A DNA stretch of 64,000 bases, taken from contig JAHLJT010000631.1 in NCBI GenBank assembly GCA_031308135.1, positions 195,166,685 to 195,230,684 of the forward strand, given 5' to 3'. The stretch's first letter is position 1; each line of letters starts with the position of its first letter. This document shows, one piece after another, positions 1 through 10,608 of this stretch. The DNA comes from Acheta domesticus. Lineage: Eukaryota; Arthropoda; Insecta; Orthoptera; Gryllidae. A model generated the notes under the pieces. That model saw only the letters and a program-made list of their open reading frames with translations. It searched no databases and was not told the origin of the DNA. The position numbers and the translations under genes were made by a program.

Positions 1-620
1 TTTTGCAAAAAACGTTGAGAGCAAAAAAATCAGCGTGTGTGTACATTGTTAGAACAATGTTTGGTTCTGTTTGTTGGGAAAGGACATTGCGAAATATTGA
101 GTAGTTTAGTTTTTATGAGGAATTGTATGACTTGAATTGTGTTGTTTCTTGACAGTAGTGTAAAGAATTATTATTATTTATAGGGAATATTAAATGTTGA
201 ATATTTCGAAACAACATTGTTGTATAGAGAATTGTTTTGTGGTTATTTTTGTGTCAAGAAAATCTAATTTTGATGGATAGTTTTTTTTCTACGAGTAGTT
301 TTCTTACGCGTAGTTGTTGCGCCTGCCGGGCATTTCGAAAATTCGTTTTTTCTAAATTTTCGAAAAACGGTAAGAGCAAAAAAATTAATGTTTATATATT
401 TGAAAAGCACAAAAATAGCACAATATTTTGTGTATAAAGAAAATTTGTTTTGGCTAATTGGCTTTGCCAGCTTAACATTAAGCCAGCAAAGCCACCCATT
501 TTTGGAAAAACCGTTGGAGCAAAAAAATTAATTTTTGGATATTTGGAAAGCACAAAAATAGCACAAAATTCTGGGTATAGAGAAAATGTGTTTTTTGAAA
601 ATGGCTTTGCCAGCTTAACG
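1..620. repeat. diverged tandem repeat, about 143-bp period
   Basis: Two copies are clear, at about 371-477 and 513-619. Each starts with GAGCAAAAAAATTAAT, continues through AAAGCACAAAAATAGCACAA, and ends in GGCTTTGCCAGCTTAAC. A weaker partial copy of the GAGCAAAAAAAT start is seen at 15-30. Between the two good copies, 460-475 and 478-493 form an inverted pair (14 of 16 bases match). The short open frames here read through the repeat on both strands and show no protein family I recognise, so I treat them as non-coding. Confidence 0.7.
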
Positions 621-1970
621 GACGTAACGAAAGTTTCTGAATGCAATGTCCCGACATCTACTACAATATGATGTTTTGTGAGGGACAATATCCTCAACCT
701 ATCAAAACTAAATACTTACATGATAACCCCTTTAGTGTGTTCAATATAATATGAACTTATCACTGACTGAAAAACCTCATGGAGTAAATACAAACCCATT
801 TTTACAGTAAAAGATTATATGCTTAATTTTTGCTTTCAAAAGGGCTGTTACAAGTTCCAAAAACTTCGTGGGTGACGTGCTTTAAACAACAGTGTTATTT
901 GTGCTTAATAAAGCTCTAGGGTAATGTAAGCTCTATGTATGATATAGACGTGTGATATTATGTCAGAGATACATAAACGTTTCGACTTTTTAATGTTAGT
1001 TTTGCATATATTACTTTAAACAATGAGTTAGTATTTCAATAAGTCTTCCATTCTATGTATTCAAAGCCTTGAAAATGGGGAAAAGTCTGAAAAATTTCAA
1101 CGTATTTGAATTATGTGCGTAAGTTTGCCCCCAACATGGCAGCCAGCGCACGCTTCAATTTGCAACGGAGAAGGACGGCCATTACCATAGGATTGTGGGG
1201 CCTTGGTTTTAAGATGGGCGTAAGTGTCACCATAGATACTACAAATACTGCAAGAGCTGGGTTGCGAGGGTGCAAACATGCAGTGTGACACAGTAGCAAC
1301 ACGGTATATGCGTTTGTTTAAAAGCGGGTGGGGGGGTGCACCGTAGTGACCACAATATTGTATTTGGTTTAGAAATGGGACAGGAATGGTGAAGTCAAAG
1401 GACGTTTCGAAAATGTTTGAAAAGCAATGGAAAGACAAATAAGGCGAGGTTTCAAGGGTTGACAAGGGGAATATTAATTCATTCCGTCTCGTGTCGTGGA
1501 GGTGAACGGATCGCCGAGAGCTGTGTTAAGATCGAGTAATACTTATTGGAACTTGTGATATTTCGTGGGAGTGAAGGCTGGAAAGTGATCTTAGAATATT
1601 TTCGCGGTGGAGCTACAAGTGTGGACTTATAAAATTTTACCATTGAATTGTGAGTTACAAGGTTAGGTGAGAGGGATGGTATTCTGTTTTGGGGAAAGTA
1701 ATTAGTTGTAAATAGGTGTCCACCTGAGGCGCAAGATAGTGTGTAGGCAGAGTTTTAATGTGATTAGAAGAAGTTTCGACTTGGTATTGCATCCTCATGG
1801 ACTTCAGCAAGAATGAAGATTCGACTACAACGACAACAAGATTCTAAGTGACGACGTTGAACGTGAAGCGTCGTGCGCGCGAAGAAGGAAGAACGGATAA
1901 AGTTTCTATAACGCTGTTATTGAAATAACAAAATTATGGTAATTTTGAAATTGAAACAATCCATTTTAAG
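621..1970. other. no recognisable gene
   Basis: Mixed-composition DNA. Short open frames at 1097-1465 overlap on both strands without a recognisable domain. I see no splice-framed exon, RNA gene or repeat that I can name. Confidence 0.5.
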
Positions 1971-3416
1971 TTAACACTAGAAAGCCCAGAGGCGTCATTT
2001 CGACTTCTAGCGCTCTTTATATCCTTGTAACTTCTTTGTATTTGAAGATATAATTTTGTGATTTCGTGACTTTTTATCAATTTTAATTATTTACAGTATG
2101 TTAAAAACTGATTCGTGTAATATACATATTTCATGAAAAATTATTAAATTTACCCACATCGCCCGAGAGGCGTCATTTTGACTCCTTGGGTTCTGACCCG
2201 TTCTGTTTCATACATTTCAACGCTGAAGAATGTTTAAAGTGTCTACTAGTATTTCAGATACATTCTTAAGAAATATGCGAGTATTCCTTCCACTTTGCAT
2301 AGGTTTCAGATCTTCTTGTTCACTGCATGTTAAGTGAGTTGTTTCGTCACGGTACAGCAAAAACATCATTGTTTTAAAAATTAAATTATTGTCACTTGAA
2401 AGAAAAGGGTTATTATTATAAGAAGATTCAATAACGAAATATTTCTTATTATTATTTATATAAAGGGAAATGTTCCGAGTTTAGGAGAAATATTTAGATA
2501 TACAGGAGGGCAATTTGGACTCGAGATGGCAATGATGTGGTCAGAAATACTTCATTTTTTATTCACTCTTGTTTCATGAATCATGATTTTCGAATTAATA
2601 AGAGAGGTTTGAGAATAGGTAAAAGCTAATTTCACTGATTTTATCTCAAAAGTAATTTTTCTTTAGTATGAAGTGGTACATTTACAATCTAGACGTATTA
2701 TGTCAGATGAACAGAGTTGATACACCATTTCTCTTTCCAACTCAATGTATTTACACAGTTTATGGTATATGAACCAAAGCCTCAAACAATTGTGACTGGT
2801 GGGGGATGATTACTAAGAAGATGTGTGTTACTTTGTTTTTCATCCACTGGAAATATTGGGGAAGTATTGAAAACCTAGGGGTTCTCTTGAATAATGTAGC
2901 CGTGAACTACGCATCAGAATGCGGCAGGTGTTCATCAAACTTCTGGATAATATTCTATCAAATGTGCTTGAAAGCAGTGACGTGTACTATCCATTGAAAG
3001 TTAATCATACAAATGGACGTATTTTGTACTGTATGAACAGTAAAGTCAATTATGTACAAAAAGTAAATACAACCAGAACAAGAACTAAATGCCATTTAGA
3101 ACATGTCCGTCATGAAACGGACATCAAGTTTCTATCGGTGCAAAGCAAACACAAATTTGTAACATATATGTTTGTTTAAAATAAATATTATTTAAATCTA
3201 ATAATTAATAGAAATAAAGTTGCCATAATCCAGTGAAATGGAAAGAAAATCTATTTTTAAGACATATGTGAAGCTCGTATCATGTAAAATTAAAAGTCTT
3301 TAGCATTTTTTATTGTTATTGTTACTGAAATATTATTAGTATATCAAAGTTTACTATTCAATATCTATTTCGTCCATTCACTTTCCCATTCGTCCAAGAT
3401 GTCTCTTTAACTTCCA

Positions 3417-4485
3417 TTTTTTTTTTTTTTTTTTTTTTTATTCTAGCTTGGCCTGAGGCCCTCAGCAGCCGTGAACGACTGGTACAGTAGTTGATTTTAT
3501 TTTATATAGTAAGTTTGCAAGATATTTTCTTTCATCGTGATTATTACATTTTCAGTAGCACTTTATATTGCACGGAAAGGCTAATCGCTTCCAGTCTGTT
3601 TAAGGAGGGTCAAAAAATTCTCTGGGTAATTTCCTTTTTAATCGTTTACGATGAGGGTTCTGTTTGCCAAGTTTGAAATGGATAGCTGAAGGTATTCGAG
3701 AAATTTTGTTATAGAATTTTGCGGATAGAAGGGAAAAATGTACAGTGATAGGTGTGATACCGAGTTCTTGATGGATTTGAGAGTTTGGGATGAACCAGGG
3801 TGCTTTTGTGATTATTCTTAGGAATTTATTTTGGAAAGTTTGGATTTTCTGAATATTTGTTTTGGATGCTGCGGCCCAGACAGGAGATGCATAACTTAAT
3901 ATAGGTCGTATCATTGTTTGGTAAAGATGAATGGATGTGTGTAGTTGGAGTGGGGATGATTTTTTGAGTAGGGGATATAATTGATGTGTTCGCTTGGTGG
4001 CTAGTGCTATTTTATGCATGATATTGGGTCTCCATGTGAGTCGTCTGTCGAGTAATACTCCAAGGTATTTTGCCGTGGTGTTCGCAGGAATCCATGGTAT
4101 GTTGTGGTTTTGATAGGTGAGTGTGGGTGGGTCAAGTGGTCTTCGAAGAGTGAATATTTTCCCTTGGCTCTTGCTTGCGTTTATCAGAATGTGCCATTTC
4201 TGTGCCCAATCGGAAAATATAGTGAGATGGTTTTGCAGATCCTCTATTGCTGTTTCTATGTCTCGTTTTGTGGAGTAGATTGCTGTGTCATCTGCAAAAG
4301 TGGCAATGGATGTTGATGGTGTGGTGGGTACGTCAGCTATGTAGATATTGAATAAGGTTGGAGAGAGGCTCGAACCCTGCGGAACTCCTGCTTTGATAGG
4401 GTATGGTGTACTTCCATTCTGCAGAACACAATTGTCAACAATTGTATAAAATACATTGAAGTTGTGGCATGATGTTTCCATGTAT
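3417..4485 (-). mobile_element. 5'-truncated Jockey-type non-LTR retrotransposon
   Basis: The element runs right to left. Its 3' end is marked by a poly(A) tail, seen on this strand as a 23-base T run at 3417-3439, preceded (in element orientation) by an AATAAA-type signal and about 160 bases of 3' untranslated sequence. Recognisable reverse transcriptase homology begins around 4485 and is missing upstream, the usual result of incomplete target-primed reverse transcription. It lies inside the piggyBac-like element ends at 1971 and 4636, so it probably inserted into that older element. I could not settle a target-site duplication by eye. Confidence 0.75.
3600..4485 (-). pseudogene. Jockey-type reverse transcriptase, C-terminal part
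   Basis: About 290 codons remain open in one frame. They include the RT motif AGVPQGSSLSPTLFNIY, the catalytic box FADDT (about 4287-4298), the KYLGVLLDRRLTW box, and the downstream thumb region with LSYASPVWAA and FLRIITKAPWF. Jockey-clade LINE proteins have these boxes in this order after an endonuclease domain, which is absent here. The reading frame opens further to 4709, but sequence beyond about 4485 does not look like RT and contains the piggyBac-like terminus. Absence of frameshifts over the whole conserved stretch suggests a fairly young insertion. It cannot be active because the endonuclease and the first half of RT are missing. Confidence 0.85.
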
Positions 4486-4636
4486 ACTAAATAATTATCT
4501 TTTAATATTGTTATACTAATGTAGATAAATATTTTTGCAATATTTCCTCTTAAGAAGTATCGTTTAAGGCTCGGGGTCGAAACGACTCCGCTGGGCATTC
4601 TGGGGTGTGTAAGAACGCCGGGCGTTCTAGTGTTAA

Positions 4637-5010
4637 ATGATCTTTCAGTCTTAATAAACTGTAATACATAGTTGAAAGAAAGCTGATTTTCATTTACCAT
4701 TCCGTGCAATCCTAGAGTAGATATTTCAGATTCCTCGCCACTTCGTATGAATGGCAGATTGAGTAATTGGTTGCGGAGTAAGAAGCAACAATTATTTTAT
4801 AAGAACCCAATCGACTGAAATAGCAGAATTTTTATTTATGAGAATTGATAATATATATTCAGGGATTTAACTATAATCATTTCTTGGCGCCTAAATTATT
4901 TAGAAATTCGGAAACTGGTTACGTGAAATATCTTTTGAAGCTGGATTTTAAAAATAGGTGAAACGTGGTGGAAGATCCCAGACACACCGATAGCTTGAGG
5001 AACGTTTCAA
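4637..5010. other. no recognisable gene
   Basis: AT-rich sequence between the piggyBac-like right end and the dinucleotide repeat. I see no feature in it. Confidence 0.5.
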
Positions 5011-5025
5011 CACACACACACACAC

Positions 5026-5072
<47 letters not shown>
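5011..5072. repeat. (CA)n-(TA)n microsatellite
   Basis: A CA run (5011-5025) passes through ATGTA into an uninterrupted TA run to 5072. It lies immediately upstream of the first copy of the dispersed repeat at 5091. Confidence 0.95.
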
Positions 5073-5075
<3 letters not shown>

Positions 5076-5090
5076 TCATAAAAGTATCAG

Positions 5091-5463
5091 AATTTTTTTG
5101 AAGATGAGCATTTTGAAAAAACTCAAAATCAAAATTTTAAATTCAAATTTGAAAACGTTTTTGAACGCAAGTCCTATTGAGTTGCATATCTTATAAAATT
5201 CCATAAAGAAAGCTGCAAAATGACACCTGTTCCAGCTCTCTATCTTAATTTGGTGAGGTTCTACATCAATTTAAAAATTTTCGGGAACCCAATTTTACAA
5301 AATTTTACATGGCTGTATTTCAGAAACGGGTGGAAATATTTTACTCAAAATTTGTAGTTTTCTTATTCTCCATTCGAACTACCTATGTGTCAAATTTCAT
5401 CTGAATCTAAAATGGTGAGGTAAAATTTTAATTAAAACTGTGTTGATTTAATATGGAATGAAG
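5091..5463 (+). repeat. dispersed repeat, copy 1
   Basis: This stretch is nearly identical to 12530-12880. Shared landmarks include TTTTTTTGAAGATGAGCATT near the start, GCTGCAAAATGACACCTGTT, and the end TTGATTTAATATGGAATGA. Copy 1 has small insertions relative to copy 2 near its end. No open frame of note runs through it and no terminal inverted repeats are obvious. It may be part of a longer element whose other parts are not in this window. Confidence 0.9.
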
Positions 5464-8040
5464 AATAATACTAATAATAAAATAAATTAAAACTGATAAG
5501 CATAAGAGAATATAAAATGTAATTTTAATGTACACAATGGAAAGAAACATTTACTAGAACGATTTTCAGTGATTAATTGTCAATACTTGGTTTGTAAACT
5601 TCTGTGATTGGTCAAGAACCTGAGTCATAATAAAATCTGTATCAAAATGAGCATCATTATGCAACTGGTTGCAGTCATCAAATGACAGCATTATGCAATC
5701 GAAATAGAAAAATACAAACATTCAAAAGTCCCTTTTTTAATATCAAGAGGGTGAACATAGATTTTCTGAAAATAGTTGATTGATTATTTATGGTTTCTGT
5801 CAACTAATGGCATTTTTCTAGTAGGTGTAGTGGATGTGAAATCCCGGAAAGTATCAAGCTGAAATATGAGCTTTTACACAATGCCTGCTGGCGAGTTTTC
5901 TTCTCCATAATGTTTCCTACCGGAGAACAATCTTTTTGCTCACCACTGATCTCCCGATATGTGAGGTGTCGTTGTGTGTGTGAGTGTTTGTGTAAACGTA
6001 TAAGGAAAGAGGAGAGACCAAGGCTGAGGATGGAAATATGGTGCGCTGCCCTCGCGAGTTGTCGGATCACAAAACTCGGCAGCTGTTGATGGGTATTTAG
6101 AAGCCACAATCGTCAACCAAACGTTTAACGTATGTGAAGAAGGGCTTTTTCTCCTACAGGACTCGATTCCAACTCTGTACCATTGGTATTACAAAAGTTT
6201 ACCTGGCCTGAACCGCAACGTGTCCCTAAACGACAAGGTTGGCATTGTAAGTTGACCGTACTGGTTGGTGGATATTACTTAAGAAATATATTGTCAACGA
6301 ACAAAATCGGAATGAAGACAACGCAACACAGAGAGAATAGAATGTAAACAAATTCCAAAGTAAAGAAACTAATAAATCCCAATCCAATCAGAGACCCCAG
6401 TGAACTAAAGTAAAAATGCAACGAGAGGAATTGAAATTTTACCAATGTTCGTTTAATTATATTCCACATGCATTTCACGTAACAACAACGAATAGGTAAT
6501 AAGTAAATAGACTTCAGAAGTAGTGAAAATAAAAGAATCCGTCGCAAATAATGAACAAACCAATACATTCCTTAAAACAGACTCGTAAACTGTTTTATTG
6601 CAAGTAATGCCATGTTCATCTCAAAGTGGCCACGCGCAACGACACTACTGCAGCCCATTCCCCCACGAAATCGAGATGTAAACGAGCCCCACTAAACAGT
6701 TAACAAGGAAGCCGCAAACGGAGGGCGTGTCCTGCAGCCATTGCACCACGGCGCCCCACCCCTGCCCTCGGCGCCTCGTGATGGCCGGTGGCACGTGCGC
6801 CACGTAACTGTCCGGAGCGGCCGCGCTCTGATTCACGAGCATCGCAACCTCCGCCCCCCCCACCCCGGGTCCACGGCCGCCGTCCTCGTGTTTGTATTTT
6901 GCCAATATTGGCCCCACACACCTGAGAAAACCGGATGATTTCCGAGACTTAAGTCAATAATAACAACAATAATAAAATGAAAATGTACTATATCTACGAG
7001 ACACACATTCTGACATTCTTCATTTTGACTTCGTGATTGTCATACACATGTGCTGTAAATGCTCAATGTTGATCATAAAATAGTGCACGGAACTTCCCAA
7101 TGACTTGCCCTTTCAGGCCGCAGTAGTTTTCCGCTTGAATCTTACCTTGCATTAACAGGATACATTCTAAAATCCATACATCGGTTAAATTATATTGATG
7201 CTCTTCAGCAAAACCGAAATATAACTCAGCTTGCATAAGCTGTGGCGGATACAACGTTGATTCATCCCCCATTTTTGGACGCTCCATTACTGGTTTTCTT
7301 ACATTCCTAGAACTTATATATTCTTCACCGGAATCTCTACATATTTTCTTAGACTTCCACTTTTCGACATTCCTTCTTCTTTTCTTGTCCCTATTACTGT
7401 ATTTTGCAGTGGACAATGAAATACTTAAAAGGTTGTTTAGCGCCTTCTTGCCAACACTTACAACGTTGTTCCACGTTAGCCAATATTTGAAGCCAGATTT
7501 TTCACGCAAAAATAAACTTAAACATTCCAATAAAATGTTAAAAGGAGAACAGATCCATTTAATACATTGTTCCATATAAAACAGCAAATTGAAAAATGTT
7601 GCGACGCTTCAATTGTTACCCTGAACCACCTAAGCTGCTTTCTGATTGTTTTTATCAGGACCTTCACTTATATTAATGCATCATCACATTTATGTTTTCA
7701 AATAATTGGAACAATCGATTCGTAAATTTAGCGGAGCACCGCCATTCGATCACGCGTGTCAATGTGTGATAAAAGACTACTAGACATTTATTTGCTATAC
7801 GCTCCCGTAACCCCTCTATCAGGCCTACATTTTTCAACATATTCTAGCAAATACAATTTGTTTCGCATCTGTGTTAAGCTGTTTTCAAAGCTTCAATTTA
7901 GAACATAGCATCAAGAACAAATCATCATAGCATTGATTAGAACATAAAATTAAAACAACGAGTATCTGTCAGTACTAATACTTTCTCGTCTAAAACAACC
8001 GTATGTCGCCTACTAGCGCCGGAATAACCATAGTAACTGA
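5464..8040. other. no recognisable gene; small CpG-rich patch
   Basis: Mostly AT-rich. A GC-rich patch at about 6640-6900 has overlapping open frames on both strands, which is a composition effect. The 174-codon frame on the minus strand at 7063-7587 has ordinary composition, but I recognise no domain and do not call it a gene. Confidence 0.4.
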
Positions 8041-8122
8041 CCCGAAAGTGTCCCTTAATGCCACCGTTACTGTGGTTACCGCCTTGGCCGCTGTCCTCTC
8101 TATCTGCACCGCTATAGCAGCG

Positions 8123-8192
8123 CCATTTTGATTATTACTGCTACCACAGTTACCACTCCATCTTGATTATTATCGCTACCACAGTTACACAC
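8123..8192 (+). repeat. 35-bp tandem duplication
   Basis: Two units, 8123-8157 and 8158-8192, share TTGATTATTA and CTACCACAGTTAC. The surrounding 8.0-8.5 kb is rich in GTAACGGTGG and GATGATGA-type low-complexity sequence. Confidence 0.7.
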
Positions 8193-8689
8193 TGATGCAC
8201 ACCCTTCTGGAGAACGTCTGCAACAGTAGTAACGTCTGTGTCTGTAACAGTAATTTGAGTAATACCAACGGTGGACTTGGGGTTAGCGGTGATGAAGATG
8301 ATGACTAACGTGTCAGGTTAACTAGAAGTGTCGAAAAGGGCAGTTGGGACATTTCCAAAGGCAATAATGATAATGGCAAATATTGTGGAGTGAGCTGGGC
8401 CCATGGTGGCTCAATTGAGGTGGTAATGATGAAGATGATAACGGTTCACTGTTGTAGTTGATGGGAATGGTGACGGCGGTAGCTGCTTCAGTTGAACATA
8501 ACACTACCCAAAGGACTACAGTAACAATAAACGTACAAATATCCTCTACCTTGCACACAGATACTGAAATATTTTCTATCCAGCACATCCCTTTTATACG
8601 TTTTCCCGTTACTGTAGCTCTTGAAACGTTATCTGCTGACTGTTCACTTGCACGTGGCGAATACCATTGTCGTGGAAACGGTAGCGTAG

Positions 8690-8738
8690 CAGCGGCGAGG
8701 GCAGGGAGGGTGGCGAGGGCGGCGAGGGCGAGGTGGAT

Positions 8739-8800
<62 letters not shown>

Positions 8801-9640
8801 TGGGGTGGGCGGCGCGGGTAGGACGGGCGGGGCGAGCGAGGCGGGTGCTGCCGAGGGCGGCGAGGGCGGCGCACACTCTCTTCTCGCCCCGGGCGGGGGC
8901 GCCGCCGTGCACAATCAGCGTAATGCCGACATTAGCCGATTGCTTCCTTCGGGGCCTGGCGGCCGCGCGCCCCGCTTCCTTAGCGCCGGAGCCCGTCGCC
9001 GCCTGCCAACGCCTCCCCGCCCCTCGCCCCCGCCCTCTGGCCCTCTCCGCGCTACAGCCCGCCTCGTTCTCACGCTGCAGCCCGCCCCTGCTGCCGATCC
9101 CTTGCTCAGCACCTCACCGAACTTCCCGCTCTCTCTCTCCCTCTCCTCTCCTTTTCTGCCCAGAGACCTGTTCCACCAACCGTGCCCCGCCCCCCTACGT
9201 TCTCGCCATGTCCTTCTCAACCGCTCCGATGAACCCAGGCTTTGTCTACCCGCCCCGCAACGTCCCGGCCCCGCTGATCCCACCCTCTCCCGCCGAACAC
9301 CAACCCCACCTCGTCCCACCGCTGCGCACCCACCGTGTCCCCCTTCCTCCGACGGGTCTCACGCTGTCCTCTCCATTTCTTCCCCAAGGCCAGTTCACCG
9401 TCCCCTGTCGCCACCCACCGCTGCGTACTCACCATGTCCCCTCGTCCCCGCCGATTAGCTCCCGCTCTGTTCCGCTCCTATCCACCCACCCCGTGTCCCG
9501 GTCTCAGCTTCCCTGCCCCAGGGTGCACTCCCCATTTAATCCTCCCTCCCCCCACTGAGGCCCCGCTCTGCCTCTCCGCGCCCCCTCTCCTTCCACCAAG
9601 CCCTGCTCTCCCCGCCTCGCCCCGTCTGCGCACTGGCCAA
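8690..9640. promoter_or_regulatory. CpG island
   Basis: An abrupt switch from AT-rich DNA to about 950 bases dense in CG dinucleotides, followed by a pyrimidine-rich stretch (9000-9640) of CCGCCCC, CTCTCTC and CCACC words. In insect genomes such islands often mark promoters or first exons, but I see no convincing protein in any of the frames that stay open here. Those frames encode Gly-Glu-Gly, Arg-Ala-Ala or Pro-rich runs dictated by the repeat. Confidence 0.45.
8691..8870 (+). repeat. GGCGAGGGC minisatellite
   Basis: A 9-base GGCGAGGGC unit is repeated perfectly or nearly so, most regularly at 8738-8800, with degraded units on both sides. Frequent G runs on this strand make it a candidate for G-quadruplex formation. 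The open frames through it are three phases of the same repeat. Confidence 0.9.
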
Positions 9641-10348
9641 GCGCACTGCGAACGCCGTGACCCAGGTTCGTACTTTTCGATTACGGAGCTCTGCACCAAG
9701 GCACACGACAATGTTTCGGCTGGGAATTTTGCACGAACGTGAAAAGTCTGTCAAGTGAAGGACAGGAAACATGTTGGGATAAAGACGTTTTTCATATCTG
9801 TGGACAGAACACATTATGGTTAGTGTTCACTCGTCTTCCAGAGAACATTGAAACTCTTATTAACTTCCATTGGACAATTTATCGACTAAACCTTTTCTGA
9901 CCCACTTTAATTTATTTGATAATTGATATACATAAATATTTAAATAAAATAAAATATTTTTACTCACAAACGTGTAGAAAAATATGAGAAATATTATTTC
10001 CGCGTGTTCTGTGAGGACGAGCTCAAGATGTGGACGAGACGAGGGTATTTCTTTCAAAGCTTTTACAAAACGATTTATTCTACGTGAACAATCAAATTTG
10101 AATAGCAGTTATCGTTAATAAAAATGTCCGATTATCTTGTTGACATCACGTATTTATCATTCATGTGTAAAATATTCCAGATATCTTTAATTTTATAAAA
10201 TTTTAGCTGAATATTTTATATACTTCTTACTTAAGTATTCATGACTTCTGTTTCTGAAAAAGAATCTGTATACTCTACCAAATATAAGTAAGAGTTTTTC
10301 TGCCAAAAATTCGCCGTTGTGCGGCGCCCGATTACCTAACTTTCTCCT

Positions 10349-10368
10349 CTTACGAAGTACTTCGTAAG
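10349..10368. other. perfect 20-bp palindrome
   Basis: CTTACGAAGT followed directly by its reverse complement ACTTCGTAAG. It stands alone in AT-rich DNA and could be a dimer-binding site or chance. Confidence 0.5.
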
Positions 10369-10575
10369 GTGAGAATGTAAAAAATGTTTGTCTCACAAGG
10401 GAATGCTGCGATGTCACATGTCAAAACATGCTCTCATATTGTTTTCATTAAATCTACGTGCCCTATTCATCTGATAATGAAAATTTGGCTATCAATGCAT
10501 ACTGCCTATTACTTTACAAATTTCTAATCTTGTCAACATTTTCATACAATTTTTCGTTTCTACAGGGAACATGGT

Positions 10576-10608
10576 CAGCCCTCGCAAGCCGAGCAATAGC
10601 GAGGGCTG
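10576..10608 (+). other. GC-rich hairpin in AT-rich DNA
   Basis: CAGCCCTCGC and its exact reverse complement GCGAGGGCTG are separated by 13 bases. Upstream, a T-rich tract ends in TTTCTACAG (to about 10565), like a splice acceptor. The feature is visible, but whether it belongs to an exon, a small RNA or nothing is unknown. Confidence 0.5.

Larger units (their letters stand above)
1971..4636. mobile_element. piggyBac-like transposon, interrupted and degenerate
   Basis: The left end at 1971 reads TTAA followed by CACTAGAAAGCCC. The right end at 4636, read on the other strand, is TTAA followed by CACTAGAACGCCC, so 12 of 13 terminal bases match in inverted orientation. TTAA is the target site that piggyBac-type elements duplicate, and CnCTAGAA ends are typical of that superfamily. 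A subterminal motif of the form GCCC..GGCGTCATTTCGAC occurs at 1984-2007, again at 2161-2184, and inverted at 4573-4596, which argues that both ends belong to one element. I cannot recognise a transposase inside. The interior is largely AT-rich and holds a Jockey-type LINE fragment, so the element is dead or non-autonomous. What is seen is the ends; the superfamily assignment is inference from them. Confidence 0.6.

Noticed and set aside
2806..3179. Transposase remnant inside the piggyBac-like element
   Set aside because: I looked for piggyBac-type motifs in the open frames at 2806-2997 and 2919-3179 and could not recognise any.
8458..9558. 366-codon plus-strand frame, plus overlapping frames in other phases
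   Set aside because: Three phases and both strands are open across the same minisatellite and pyrimidine-rich stretch; products are repeats or Pro/Ser/Arg runs with no domain.
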